Translations under genes and position numbers: made by a program | The notes under the pieces: generated by a model | What the model was told of the DNA's origin: nothing | Seen by the model: only the letters and a program-made list of their open reading frames with translations | Databases searched by the model: none | Assembly (NCBI GenBank): GCA_951812925.1 | Contig: OX638368.1 | Span: forward strand, 151,824,492 to 151,888,491 | Direction: 5' to 3' | Length of the DNA stretch: 64,000 nt | Source: Calliopum simillimum | Lineage: Eukaryota; Arthropoda; Insecta; Diptera; Lauxaniidae | Shown: in pieces, positions 10,901 through 23,230 of the stretch | Layout of the letters: each line of letters begins with the position of its first letter | How positions within the stretch are numbered: position 1 is the stretch's first letter

Positions 10901-11279
10901 GGCCTGTTTCGTAATCCGTGTGGATTCAATTACTTTTCATTGAGGAGACTTTTGATGAAAATGGTGAGTCATACGATAAATAGTATTGGAATCTTTTTTG
11001 CGGAGAATTACAGGCTCTACAAATAATATTGATTTCCATCAACGAAAAAGTAACCGTTAAGGAAATAATCTTAAAAAACTGCAAAAAGTTGAAAAATTCG
11101 ACTTTATCGAATATTTCCTAAGCAGTTACTTTTTCGTAAATTCTAATCAATATTATTTGCAGAACATGTAATTCTCCACAAATAGATTCTAATACTTTTT
11201 ATCGTCTGACTCACCAATATCATCAAAAAGCCTCCTCAATGAAATGTAATTGAATCCACACGGACTAGGGAACAGTGCT
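10901..11279. mobile_element. Foldback MITE of about 380 bp
   Basis: Two arms of roughly 170 bp are inverted copies. The left reads AATCCGTGTGGATTCAATTA and continues through an AGTCATACGATAAATAGTATT-type block. The right arm carries the same order in reverse. The ends resemble CCTGTTTCGTA and CACTGTTCCCTA, hAT-like in style. There is no coding capacity and no clear target duplication. Confidence 0.7.
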
Positions 11280-12071
11280 GATAAATATAAAATTTGAATG
11301 CGCTTCTTCTAGTGTGATTGTTATATCTTTGTGGTTTTCCAGTTCCAGAGATATAATGGTGTCCCATAATTCACGCTTGGTTTGAATTTTGCGCCATTTG
11401 TACGGTAAAGTGTCAACCAAAAAAGAAAACAGTTTCATAGCTAACAGGGGGATACTTCGATTTACGTGGCCCCTTGATTTGACGATGTTTTTTTTATAAA
11501 AGAAGTTTTAAAACAAGAACGCAAACAACAATATCACCAAAACGTTCAACAACAAAAGCCCTTTTACCCCATTAAAAACAAACAAAAAATTAACAAATGG
11601 ACTTGCTTTCTAAAAATTTTAAATTTTGATATCTCCAAAACTAAGCGAAATATCAACATTTTTTTAATTTTCTCGACTTATTTGGGTTCGTTTTATGTGA
11701 AAATATTGTCAAATCTAAATTGTCTTGAAATTTCTTTAATGTTCTCGTATTCTTTAAACGAAGTAAGATATCGAAAAATGTTATTTAATTTTTTCGTCTT
11801 ATTTTGGGTCATTTTATGTGAAAACATTGTCATATCAAGATGGTTAGTAGAAAGATTGAAAGATTCAACACAACATCAACAAAAATTCAGCCACATTATT
11901 GAGAAGCAGTTAAACAGTTTTTAAGCTCTCCTTGAAAGTCGCCAATTTCGAGTTAGGTTGTTTTGTCAAAATGCTACAGATTTATACCCCATTAAATTTG
12001 AGTAAAACCGAATTATTGCGACTAAAATAACAATTTTTTAAGAGTATAAAGAGAACAAAAAACAAAACAAT

Positions 12072-12216
12072 TAACCTTTGAGATGGGGTCACATATGACC
12101 CCAAGCATTTTTTTTTATTCATCACTGCTTTAATTAAAATTAATATCAAAGAGTACTCGAATGCTGGGGCGATGGGGCCGATCGGCTCCCCCTCTCAAGC
12201 CAAGTGATTACATTTT
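12072..12216. mobile_element. Possible piggyBac-type mini element
   Basis: The left end reads TTAACCTTTGAGATGGGG with a short palindrome (GGGGTCACATATGACCCC). The right end contains GGGGCCGATCGGCTCCCCC followed by CTCTCAAGCC, a loose inverted match to the left end. The TTAA next to the left end recalls piggyBac, but the matching right-hand TTAA is missing. Confidence 0.3.
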
Positions 12217-13682
12217 TTTTTTTTAAATTATATGTAAAGATTTTAAAAACATTCTGTTATTATCTAGAAATTAGTCAATCTTGACAATGCTGGATCCGCC
12301 ACTGACCACAACTCGAAATTTTTAACGTTTCCCTTATAGCCAGTTCCCACCGGAGATTTAAAATGTGATTAAGCCGCAACTCACTTCATTCATCATGCGT
12401 GAAATCTGAAAATAACCGTAAATCCCACATAAAATCTCCGACGGAAACATGCTATTAGCATAATATTTGATACGGAGCTAATTTCGGACATCATGTTTTG
12501 CCCAAGATTCAAAAACAATGGTTATGGCAAGTTGTCAAAATAAAAAAAATGGAACCCTGCATTTTGCCTTATACTTAAATTACTTTAAATTTGAAATTTT
12601 GAATTCAATTTGGAAAAAAATCTGAACATATTTTTTTTTTTTTTGCAACTGAGACACTGCAAGACAAATGTCAAATTTTTGACACAAAAACAAATGAAGA
12701 TATGTGTGTAAACATATTTTTTTCAAATAAATACAGGATGCGGTTTTTGTAAGACTTTTCACGGATAAATGAAAAAAAAAAAAAAATAATGAGAAAAAAA
12801 TACGTTGATCTGGTAACACAGCATTAAGTCATCGTCAGCCAATCAAAATCATTTGAAATTAAAAAATTATCTGATTGGTGGACTCAATATGGCGGATGTG
12901 CATATTTTAGTATTCTATTTAACGGATCCGTAACGGGTAAAAAAGCGAAGATATGAACCGTCTGGCACACTGGGTAGCTTCATAAATAGAAATGGATAGC
13001 ACACGCTCAAGAATCTACACAGCAAAGTTTGCCGCAGGTCGTTGTAGACCAAAAGTCAACCGGATGTAATAAAGCGTCGAAGAGTGAAAACTTATTTTGT
13101 TCCATGGACATTTATTGAGAATAATCTGAATGTTTAGTAACTACAGTACCCAACAGGAGAAAGTAAGACCGTGCATCGTTACTCCAAGTGGCTTTCTGGA
13201 GTTATAAAAACTGTGTTGAAGATTAAAACAAAGATGATCCGTTTATTCCGCAAGAGCTCAATACTAAATTCACGACCATTCCATTGGTGGTTTTTTGGAA
13301 GAAAGGGACACAATCGAAAAAGACGATAATGCCTCTACATTTACTAGACGTTATGGAATAATAGAATAAACGATGAAATTGACTATTTATGAAAAATGTT
13401 TTATTAAATACTACAGTTCCTCGATATTATAACGTTAACATCTTTTTTATTGGATCTTGTACTTATTAATTCTTCAACTTGTGTAGATTTTGGTTAATTG
13501 GAAAACGTTTAGACCCAATTTCGGCCAACGAAACCTTCTTGGTTGGCATCTTCATTGCGTCTAAACAATGACTTGCTACGAAATGCTGATCCAGGATATT
13601 TTTTTGTGGTAGCAGTTTGGGTAACTCAGCCATTACAATCCATCAGGATTCCATGTTTTATTAAATAAAATCAAATGTCATT

Positions 13683-13806
13683 CACTAATTGACATTTACT
13701 GTCAAAAATAAATCCCTTTCGGCCGGTGTAAACGGGTAGGATTTAGCAATGAGATTTATTTATATCTTCACAGCTAGATCTTTGGTGTAAACATAGTATT
13801 ACTATC
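13683..13806. repeat. Partial copy of the ACTACGTTT MITE
   Basis: The segment from TCAAAAATAAATC through CGGCCGGTGTAAACGGGTAG to GGTGTAAACATAGTA matches the right third of the complete MITE at 44021-44386, where the corresponding words are CGGCCGGTGGAAACGGGTAG and GGTGAAAACGTAGT. The left part is missing. Confidence 0.6.
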
Positions 13807-14137
13807 TGTCAAAAGACTAGAATCAAAACAAAGAATTTTGACATTTTCGTAGTTTAAAAATTATAACAAGGAGCAGAATTTGTTATCGCTGCAACCAGTG
13901 TAATTCAACTAAGGTTTTGCCATCTCTGCACAGAATTGTGAATGAAATTTCATGTCAAATATTACAATGTGGCAACTGTGGAAATAACACCATATGATTA
14001 ACAGCTGTTTTTGACAGATTACTGTTTTTTTGTTGTCGTATCTATGGTTTGGAAGAAAGTTGTATCATAAAATGGAAATTCAAAATTATCTAATAAAAAT
14101 ATAAAAACATTTACAAAAAATCCTGTATAATACAATT

Positions 14138-16327
14138 ATGAGCCAATTGCTAAGCAGAACGTATAGATCTCACATAATTGGAACTTGGCAGTGCGCACAA
14201 TTTTTGAAAATAACCAAAAGTGCCGACAATGGCAACAGTAAAACACAACCTAACAATTCAAACTTCCAGGAAATTCACACTACTGCGCCATGTACAACAT
14301 TTTGGGAACGTGAGAAAAAATCCGGCTATAAAACAGCATTAACGCAACCGTCGAAAAAACAAATGATCTTGGAAGGACTAAAAGATCTCAAAGAAGAGAT
14401 AAAGCTCTGGAAGGAAGAAATGAAGGAAAAGTTTGAAAATGATCCTATACTTGTATATAGACCAGGTAAATATAAATATGTAATTAAAGTTGAAGCTAGC
14501 AAATTAAATCCATGAGTTATTAGCTATCGGCTTGAATTCAAGTACTGAATGAATCTCGAAATTCGGGCGAAACACGGTACCTTGAAATAATGAATAGATT
14601 TATTTAAAGTTACATCATTCCAAGTCAGTAACATAAAAATTAAGGATAAATATTTTTTGGACTCTTAAAAATAAATTTTCAAAAATGTATTCAAATAAAA
14701 AATACAATTAAAATTTTACATATTTCAGGCGAAATTGATGTTGTGTTCAATTTTAGCGATCCTGATGCGCTAGACAAATGGGTTGTGACAACCGACTCTG
14801 ACCATAATGAAGGCCATAGTACAGCTACGCTGTTAAAAAGTAATGCTGGTGGTGGCTTATTTGAAGGTGTGGTTAACTCGGAACATTTGAAAGACGGCCG
14901 CATAAAGCGCACTGGTTATGCGAACATACGTACTAAGCGCGTTAGGGTAAGTTAATCCCAATTGCTATTATGTTCAAATATCTCAAATTGTTAACACTGA
15001 CAGAAATCATTTAAACGTGAAACCACCTATGACTGGACGCCGTACAATACTTTAGTACTTAAAATTCGTGGCGATGGACGCAACTATTTAATAAATTTGC
15101 ATACTGAAGGCTACTTTGATATAACATGGAATGATGTTTATCATTATGTGCTGTTTACACGCGGTGGTCCACATTGGCAAATCGCGAAGGTTCGTATGAT
15201 TTAATATTACGACGGAAATAAGTAATCACTGCTTTGTTTGATGGTAGTAGTAATTAACGCATTTCATTTTAAACCATATTCAGTATTGCAGTATTTTAAA
15301 ATTCCTATGTTTGAGCCGGTCATTTTGAAATTGGCCTAAGTTAATTGAAGGGCAAAAGTAATTTCGTACACATATGCCATAATAGTCGGTTTTTTGACCG
15401 GTATAATTTTTTCATCTTAATGCCATTCGTGAAAACAAAACCCAATTTTATTAATTTCTAACAATATGTTCGCAAATTCATATTATGATATTACTATTGC
15501 CCTTGAATGCACTTTTCCCACTTTCAAAATAACCGGCTCATATATATAAACTTTTAAATATCAAGGCTAATTGTGTAACCTAGTCAGTTATATACCTCCA
15601 TACAAAAAAAAAATTCTCTGCTTATGAATGAATAGAAATAATAGCCGTGTTTCTTTTGACGCGTATATACAATTGTGAATATTTTTAAATTGCGATAATT
15701 CATGAACAGTGAGTCGCACAAAAAAAACTCTTAGGAACTTTTTTATGGAGAATCACGTTCTCTACAAAAACTTTTCATTTTATATTTAAAAAAATTTATT
15801 TTTTAGGAGTTATTCTATAAAAATTGGTTAAGCGCCGATAAACGGCAAAAAATCACTTTTTTTTTAAATAACTTCTAAATAATTATTTGTTTTTTTACAA
15901 AAGATTATAATTATTTGTAGAGCAGATCCTCCCTGAAAAAGACTTTTTATCGTACGTCTCACCGTTCATAAGTTATCGCAATTTGAAAATTACGACAATT
16001 GTATATACGCGTCAAAAAAACACGGCTAATAAGTAAAAAATTTCTCACGAAAAAATTATTTTAATAAAATCTTGAAATTTATTGTATACATTTCAGATAC
16101 CATTCTCGAAGTTCTTTTTCTCTTCTAAAGGCCGTGTACAGGATAAACAAATGCCTATTCAGTTAAATCGTGTAACACATTTAGGTTTTTCCGTCGGAGC
16201 CAAAGGTGGAACTGATGGTCCCTTTAGCTTAGAAATAGCTTACGTTGGATTAGAGTATGACCCAGGACATACTGAAGAATTTGCTTATGAGATGTATAAA
16301 ACAGATAAATATATTGTTGCAACGTAG
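14138..16327 (+). CDS. Ndufaf1: Complex I assembly factor CIA30/NDUFAF1
   Basis: Exons are 14138-14465, 14729-14946, 15004-15189 and 16097-16327, which give 320 residues. NDUFAF1 is a mitochondrial chaperone of the MCIA complex that helps build the membrane arm of respiratory complex I. The N-terminus is basic with few acidic residues ([19 protein letters not shown]), as expected for a mitochondrial presequence. The CIA30 domain then runs from about residue 110: [51 protein letters not shown], and a C-terminal [19 protein letters not shown] ending in an acidic [10 protein letters not shown] stretch. The length matches the family. Intron 3 contains a MITE. All splice sites are GT-AG, and an AATAAA follows within 20 nt of the stop. 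Confidence 0.92.
15646..16030. mobile_element. Non-autonomous relative of the MADF-bearing element
   Basis: The element is about 385 bp and starts TAGCCGTGTTTCTTTTGACG, with the same motif inverted at its right end (GACGCG...AAACACGGCTA). ATAA lies directly outside each end and may be the target duplication. Its terminal motif is shared with the larger element at 4381-5646. It has no reading frame and lies in Ndufaf1 intron 3. Confidence 0.75.
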
Positions 16328-16991
16328 TCCTTAAATATCGGCAATAAAAAGATGTGTTAAGTTTTAAAAGTGAATATAATTTTATATATTAAAAAAAAAA
16401 ACGAATATCCACTTCAAAACCATAAAGAATTAACTCTAAATAAATTGAAACCAATTCAAATTGGCCAAAGCAATATTTTAAATGCTTGTTATGATTTTTA
16501 AAAAAAGCCTTTTGATTTAACAAGAAGTAATGTACAATTTAAGAACAATTGCGTTTGACTAAAAACCATTTGAAATAACTTTTTCATTTTAAAATTTGTA
16601 TTTAAATTTTTATTCTAACATCTACATAGTTCAAAATTAAAATCAATAATAATCCACTTGTTTATTGAATATATACTTATTAAGTTTACATTTAACTTCT
16701 GTTCCCAAAACCAAATAGCTAATGAACTTAAAAAAAAAAAAATCGTTTGTACAACGAACTTTATAAATATGTAAATCAAAACACAACAAAATTTTATTTA
16801 ATTTAAATCAGTCCAATATATTGAAGAATCGAGAGTACTTAAGATCGCATGAAGATGCCGGTTTTTCAGTGTCTGCTTTGCGATTATCGTAACCGCTTTT
16901 TATATATTACTTTTTTCAGCAAAATTTATTTCTTCAAACTTGCATACAAGCTAAGCCACGAACATTTTTTTTAAGGAGTCACACATCGAAG
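16328..16991. other. Ndufaf1 3' region and AT-rich spacer
   Basis: An AATAAA near 16342 probably ends the Ndufaf1 transcript. The rest is AT-rich with no frame or repeat that I recognise, up to the P-element insertion site. Confidence 0.4.
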
Positions 16992-17215
16992 CTATCCACT
17001 CACGATAGAGAGACAGATAAGATATGCTCAGTAAGCGAGTAAAAGTTGTTTCGTTCTGCGCATGTACGTCATCGTGTGACAATTGAGCAATTGTTAATAC
17101 TTGAATGAAATAATTTATATTGTTTTTTTTGTATTTGTGGAAGTAAATCAAACAATTTGATTTAAAACATATTGATATTATTTTTTTATTAAAACATATT
17201 ATTTTTATTTTTACA

Positions 17216-19104
17216 TTATTTAGTAATTTTGTCAAGTTTTCTCTTTTTAGTATAGTTACTATCATTTAGATTTTTATTCAAAATTCTCATTCTAAAAAAC
17301 ATTTTACACCTAAAGTATAGCTTTTTAGCTTCTAAGCTACACATTATGTTTTCAGAATTTTTAATTAAATTTTCTATATATTTATATCCGCATGTTAAGG
17401 TTGAGCCATTAATTTCAAAAAACACTTTCTCTAATTGATAAATCTGGCTTAAAAATTCATTACTTGCTTTGTATAGTCCACCTTCGGATAGTGTATTAGT
17501 CCAAGTATAACTTTGGTTAACACATTGGCTAGTAGGAACACCTAAATTTTCTTTAAAACGTAATTTAAAAGCAATGTAGCCTGCAATGTTTTCTACAGCA
17601 TCATGTTCGAGTTCGCTATATGTATTTTCTACATCATTAGAAACAAATTCTTCTTGCGGTTCCACATTCAAGCATGTTAACATTGCAGCTGTAATTGATT
17701 GTGTAACCTGTGAAGTCTGCGTGGAATCCAAAGAGATGTTAACGTCTTTTAAAATATTTTGTGACTGGTCGGGTTGTACATTTGTAGCATTTGATAATAT
17801 TGTCTCATTACGACCTAATAAATAATTTCTTAATCTAAATTTAAACTCCAATCCAGTAGGGTGATCATGCAGTCCACCGATGGCTCTGATAATACCAAAA
17901 AAATTTTCAAGTGGATCTTGGTTTAATCTGGATGTTAATAGGTATTTTATGTTATATCTGTTTGTCATTTCTTCTAATAAAAGAGGCAACGCATTTGTTG
18001 AAATCAAGATTCCTTTCTGAAATGGTAAGTTTGATTTTGCTGCCCCTACTTTTAAATTGCCAAATAAACATTTCATATTGGTAAGTATTTTGTCTTGAAT
18101 GTCCTTCGAAAGTCCATAGGCATGTACACGTTCCCTACCATCTTTTTTCGGTAAGTTGGAGTTAAAAATGTCGAACCAATCATTAATCTGAAAATATAAA
18201 TATTAATAATATAATAAAGTAATAAACATTTATCTTTATGTCAATGCCTACTCACAGTTTTTATCAAATTGGCACATTCTTGCCAATTGTAGCTTTCCAT
18301 TAAACCCAACATGGCCATGCGCTCAATGGCTTTTGAGTTTGTATGCGAAAATAATTGTGTTGCATATTTCACCTTTTGTCTTGCGGCTTGTTTTACTTCC
18401 AAATGGATGCTCGTTAATTTATGAGCTATATTCAGGTCCTTGCCATTTGTCTTGTCAAATAACTCTACAAGAGGTTCCTTTGTTATGATTTTATCGTCTA
18501 TTGTGAAATGTGAATCTAAAAAGTGGTTTCTGATGAGCTTCACCAGATGTGGAACATCAGCGAAAACACAAATTTTATTGGCTGTCTTGGGATGCGAAAA
18601 AAAGGGCCTGTCTTCTGCGACACCGAGTTCCTTCCATAGTCCTCTATTGCAACTTCCCAAATCATTGACGATGGCAACGACATCAAAATCAATGTTATGC
18701 AGAAGTTCTATAATTTCAAATAAAATCTCCTTAGTAACTTTCTGATCGTATTTATAAAATAGTGGTTGTTTCCAATCAGCAAAGAGGCCACGGGCCATTA
18801 TAACTTGGGCGTACTTGGATGGCTTTAGCAGCGAGTCGTTATTTTTGTCGTATTCATATAATGCTTTTATTTTCATTTCGTCAAAAAGTATAACGCAAAC
18901 TTTGCTTAGTTTTGGCAAATCGTGCTTTTCAAGCAATTGAAACACGAATTTCAAAACACCTGGAGAAAGGTCAATTTTGTTGGCCCATCTGCGCAGAGTG
19001 GACTCTCCAGGAAGTGGATGATTATTTTTTTGCAGCCACCTATAAGCTCTGGGCCCTGCAGCGTGCCCATACATTAAATTTATTCGCACGGCCACATTTA
19101 GCAA
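17216..19104 (-). pseudogene. P-element transposase, catalytic core intact
   Basis: Two long exons, 19104-18256 and 18187-17216, join through a GT-AG intron in frame and give about 600 residues. P-family landmarks are clear: VILFDEMKIK (first catalytic Asp), VNDLGSCNRGLWKELGV (second Asp), FADVPHLVKLIRNHFLDS, and LTSRLNQDPLENFFGIIRA followed by GGLHDHPTGLEFKFRLRNY near the last acidic residues. The frame at 19104 opens without an ATG; the first ATG starts MYGHAAGPRAY. The N-terminal THAP piece lies upstream in another frame. The core is therefore open, but as it stands it has no DNA-binding domain and no proper start. Confidence 0.85.
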
Positions 19105-19225
19105 TCCATATTTTACACAAATTATCGTCTTTTGGAAATGGAATAAAGCTTATACCTTTGTCTAATATAATTTTTAACTTTTTATTGTTATTATTCTTAC
19201 AACAGAAAACCGCGCACATAACCAT
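19040..19225 (-). pseudogene. Truncated THAP domain of the P transposase
   Basis: The frame starts MVMCAVFCCKNNNN and continues with FIPFPKDDNLCKIWIAKCGR to NKFNV, the first half of a C2CH THAP zinc finger. The expected second C-x-x-H half is missing. The frame runs out of register near 19070, where it overlaps the catalytic-core frame. This looks like an internal deletion that removed the rest of the THAP domain and the dimerisation helix. Confidence 0.75.
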
Positions 19226-19348
19226 TTTAAATCTACTTCACACTTTACAATTTGCTTTTGTCGCATGCTTTCGTCATCAATTAGAGTGAAACAACAATAT
19301 ATATGCGCGTGAGCATATCTTATCTGTCTTTATATCATGCTATCCACT

Positions 19349-20249
19349 GTTCTTACATTTCTGTCAAAAACAATCAAACGTCAACTAAACAGCTGATAAC
19401 GTATGTATTTTGCTTCGGTATTCTTTGTTTTATTGCGTTTTCTTAGAAGAATGCTGTCAGATCAGGCGAATCCCTCCTGAATTTAGGAAAACAGGGGAAT
19501 CCAAGAGAGAATCATCGTTTGTAAAATACGAGATATAGAAGATATACAAAAATCTACGTAAATGAGAGTAACATTTTGGTAACTCTGGAATTCTGCTTTG
19601 TGATGCTTATTAAAAGAAAACAGTTTTTGTCTAAAGATGAAAGCAATTTCTTGAAACTGTTATCGGTGCGCACTGGTCTGGTTTTTTTTTTCGTTGTCTG
19701 GGGGCCTTTACTCTTCGAGCCTTGAAATCGAGTTTCGTGCGGTTTTAGGATTAACCCGAAAATTAGAGGCCCGTATATCAAACGAAAGTTGAAAATATGT
19801 GACTAAGAATGACAATGGAGTCAGTCAAGTCAAACAAAACTTAAATAAGCACTTCCCTATAAGAAAAGCGGTACGAAAGCATAACTCCTGTGAAGTCTAT
19901 AAGTTATACAAGACCTCGTAAACGTATCGCTCCGGCGATACGTATGCGAACCGTAAACGCAAATGTTAGAATAAGAACGGTAGAATTAAAAACGTAATAA
20001 TTTCTATGTACTGGTACTACGTTTGGAGCTCGCAAAATAGTAACGTTTACGTAACATTCAAATGGTTCGCTTTTGCTTCGCTAAAATCGGATCGCTTACG
20101 AACTGTTTCAAATAAAAGATTGCATTTTTAATTTGATAATAATTTATATTAAGTTCTTATCATGTTTAACTATTTCATTTATATTACGCTAGATTTACTA
20201 TCAGATTTTTCAATATCCATTTCTTTTATACACTGGCACTGTTACTCCC
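19349..20249. other. Spacer between P element and NDK pseudogene
   Basis: No gene is supported. The sequence is less AT-rich than the surroundings in places (for example CGTATCGCTCCGGCGATACG near 19925, a small palindrome), but every frame is broken. Confidence 0.35.
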
Positions 20250-20723
20250 AAACTATGTTATGAATATCCACCACTTTATTCATCCAGTCAATGATGGTTA
20301 CTCGTATCAGCCAACGAGTGCACATTATTGATTTGATTTTCTTATTTGCTAGTTCGATGGCATCAGAAGAATTCTGGATGATGTTACCTCGATGCAGTAT
20401 CTTCACGAGTAGTGATTGGCTTTGAGTTAGAAGGGTTGGTCTCACCCAACATCACATGTCCAATTTTCACGTTCGAGCCATCCCACATAATTTTAACTAC
20501 TGGACCAGAACCCGTGTAATTGGACAAACCGGGAAAAATAGGACGAGCAGGAAAATCAGTTTAGTGCATCACAAGTAATTCCTTTGTTGCCCAGGTTGAT
20601 TTCAAGGCTTCACCATTTACGCCACCAGCTTGAAGACCTTCTCCTCCAAGCGTTTGGATAATCTTACCGACAAAGCCAATTGACATTAATCATGATGAAA
20701 GTACGTTCATGGTTTGCTGCCAA
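20250..20723 (-). pseudogene. awd: Nucleoside diphosphate kinase retropseudogene
   Basis: Read on the minus strand with shifts of frame, the sequence follows the nucleoside diphosphate kinase order: NHERTFIMI, then [55 protein letters not shown] and SSDAIELANKKI. NDK transfers phosphate between nucleoside triphosphates and diphosphates and needs a histidine in its NIIHGSD motif. Here the frame is broken at several points, including that region and after TKELLVMH. No intron interrupts the sequence, so it is probably a reverse-transcribed copy. No poly-A tract or flanking duplication is clear. Confidence 0.8.
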
Positions 20724-21486
20724 TTCGCAATTCGTTCGCTTTCGGTACGCAATTTGCGAACCGTAAATTTTTCTTAAAGGATTACTGTATGTTTTTTTGT
20801 TGCTTTGAAAAGTACTTTTTATTTAAACCATATATAATAATATGGGCTTTGAGAAAAGTATTGGTGCAGACTCGGTATTTTTTTCAAGTGCTTCTTTCGT
20901 GTACGTGACGGGCCTCGCTTCAATTAACATGTTACTTTTTCCCAAACTTATAAGTCTGGTCCAAAGAAACCGAAAGCCACTTCTTATCCAGAGCATTTAG
21001 GAGAGAAGCGCGACAAACATCTGGCAACACAATTTTCTTATCATAATAACAGTATTACTAGTAATTTTCACGGTCATACGCTTTACCATCACATTTCGCA
21101 TTTTTGTTTTATTTTGAAAATGTTTGCGAAAGGTGATTTTAAGCTTTTATTCCGGTTACCATAACACATTAATCATAGTCGTTTCGTTGGTCGGAAACTT
21201 AAAACAGTGGGTTCGCTCGGTGGCCGGAATTCTTTTGCAGTTTATTTCGTGTAAAATTAAGACCATTCGCTCACAACGGAAGTTTGCAGCTGTTTTACGT
21301 TTTAGAAGTGTTGGCACAACGTGGAACTTAAAGTGAATCTATCGGAGACGCCTTATTTGCTTAAGTGTTTCTTCAATTCGCATACCAGTATTTTCTTGTT
21401 TTCGTAAGACAAAAAAATGGTGAGTTACATACTACATTCCAATATTTAAGAGATAGTGTTTTTTTTTAGCATCCCTAATGTATATA
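20724..21486. other. Spacer between NDK pseudogene and mariner
   Basis: I see no open gene. The stretch includes moderately GC-rich segments (around 20900-21020 and 21180-21340) that look like decayed coding sequence, but I could not identify them. Confidence 0.3.
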
Positions 21487-21914
21487 AAGGGTTTTCCAAT
21501 AGGGACTTCACAACTTTTTTTTTTTTTTGAATAAAACGCGCCATGATAACCGATTATTTTTGGCCCTAATTGGAAGATATGGACTTGGACGACATGTGGT
21601 TTCAACAGAACAGTGCCACAAGCCATACAGCACACGATACAATCGATTTATTGAAGAGTAAGTTTGATGAGCGTGTTATCTCAAGAAATGGGACAGTCGA
21701 TTGGCCGCCTCGTTCATGCGATATAATGCCTCTAGACTATTTTCTTTGGGGCTATGTCAAGTCATTGGTCTATGCCAATAAGCCGACGACGTTGGAAGAG
21801 CTCAGAGCCAATGTTTTGATTTTACTTCAAGCCGATAATAAAGTTTTTGAAATGTCTCAAATGGTTTGCGTTTTATTAAAAAAAAAGGTGTCAAGTCTCT
21901 ATTAGAAAACCCTT
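21487..21914 (+). mobile_element. Internally deleted mariner-type element
   Basis: Inverted ends read AAGGGTTTTCCAATAGGGAC on the left and AAGGGTTTTCTAATAGAGAC on the right, each flanked by TA as in Tc1/mariner insertions. The element is only 428 bp. A frame from about 21567 encodes the C-terminal part of a DDD/E transposase: MWFQQNSATSHTAHDTIDLL, then WPPRSCDIMPLDYFLWGYVK. The domain just upstream has been deleted, so it cannot make transposase. Confidence 0.85.
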
Positions 21915-22120
21915 TACTTACATATGCATATTAGGGTGGCTGTTAAGTGAAAAAGTCATGGCTTATGATGATAAATTGGCTCCAAATGACGAAAAAAAAT
22001 GTTCCTGATTTTTTAAAATTTTTATGTTGAGCCCTGATTGGCCATTTGGTCTATTAGTCCTTGTGTATGATAAAATTACGATTACGTACAAACAGATAAA
22101 GCCCGATATATGAAATTTGT

Positions 22121-22297
22121 TACAGATAACAGTTATATTACTAGACTGTCAGGGATTAGAAACGAGCGTGCTCTTTTAACGTTTAAGCTTATCTCCCATA
22201 CAAAGTTTTAAAATGCTTATCTGGGAACAAGGCGTTAAAATGAACCGATTACACCCAGTTTATCCCAGACAGTCTAGTAATATTAATGTTATCTGTA
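22121..22297. mobile_element. Foldback element
   Basis: The left end TACAGATAACAGTTATATTA followed by CTAGACTGTC is repeated in inverted form at the right end (GACAGTCTAGTAATATTAAT...GTTATCTGTA). The element is about 177 bp. Weaker pairing continues inward, and no coding is present. Confidence 0.65.
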
Positions 22298-23230
22298 CCA
22301 AATGCCTTGCATCTAGCTTCCCAACGGGAAGAAATGAAGCTGCTTCCAAAAAGAGCGCAATAGAAGCACATCTCTGGTAGCATACAAAATTTTTCAAATT
22401 CTATTTTTTTTTTATTGCTTATAAAAGTTTATAAATCTATCAAAAGTTACAGAAAAAAAGTAATTTTTGTGAAATGGAACTTACAATTTTGAAAACTTCC
22501 ACTGAAGCGTATTTCATATGCTTCCAAATGTATGCTTTCGCGGTATCGTATTTGAAGCGTATTTCATGTGCTTCTGAAGATGTGCATCTCCGCTAGGACA
22601 TGCTGTGTTAAAAAAGATAAGCAGTGAGAACAGCACTGGAAGCAGCTTCTTGCTTCCCTAGAAGCGCAACTGAAGTCGTTTCAATTCGCTTCCGTTTCCC
22701 GTTGGCTTTGTTCTTTTAGTCGTAACTTAACAGTCAGACGGACAAATAGACCAAAGGGCCAATTAGAGCTTAACAGCACCAATAAGAGCTGAACATTAAT
22801 ACATATCGATACCTTAGATCTCACAATTTCAATCAAGAGGAGATAGGACTATAGCGCTCTAAGGTATCGATATGTAAGTAAATAAAAAGTTAGTGAGTAA
22901 TTTTTAAGAAAAACTGAAGTGAAACTAGTTTTTTTTTTCTTTGTCGTTTTAGTTTTAAAATTACAATTCCAATCACTTACATTTTACATTTTTTTGTATG
23001 CAAATGAAATATCTATTTTAACAATCCAAAAGTATGCATTTGAAGCTAAAAATTAGATTGATTAATTAAAAAGATGTGCTTCTAAAAAAGTACAATACAA
23101 AGTTCTTATATTCGTTTACTTTTGAATAAAACCTTTAGTTTTTTTGATTGCTGACAAATTTTAATTGAGCGACTTAAATGTTTTTGCAATGACCTCTTCA
23201 AAAGTTAACAGAAAGTTGACTTTCTAATCC
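22298..23230. other. Spacer with small repeats
   Basis: There is no gene. A direct repeat GAAGCGTATTTCATRTGCTTC occurs twice near 22504 and 22554. An 18-bp inverted repeat (CATATCGATACCTTAGA) bounds about 70 bp at 22803-22875. Confidence 0.4.

Larger units (their letters stand above)
11280..14137. other. Intergenic region, WDR91-like gene to Ndufaf1
   Basis: I see no supported gene. The stretch is AT-rich with long A/T runs. Two pieces of repeats stand out: a small inverted-repeat segment near 12073-12215 and a partial MITE copy at about 13683-13806. Sequence around 13000-13400 is less AT-biased and may be decayed coding or transposon sequence, but no frame stays open. The Ndufaf1 promoter should lie at the right end. 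Confidence 0.35.
17001..19339 (-). mobile_element. P element, about 2.34 kb
   Basis: The termini are inverted 30-bp repeats: CACGATAGAG on the left and CATGATATAA on the right, both continuing AGACAGATAAGATATGCTCA apart from one boundary base. The first bases match the CATGAT start known from P elements. CTATCCACT occurs directly outside both ends (16992-17000 and 19340-19348), consistent with an 8-bp P-type target duplication plus one matching base. A shared TTGTTTC word lies inside each end. The interior encodes a P-type transposase on the minus strand. At 2.34 kb it is shorter than a full-length P element of about 2.9 kb. Confidence 0.9.

Noticed and set aside
18440..18745. Plus-strand frame inside the P element
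   Set aside because: Antisense to the transposase core, which carries the recognisable motifs.
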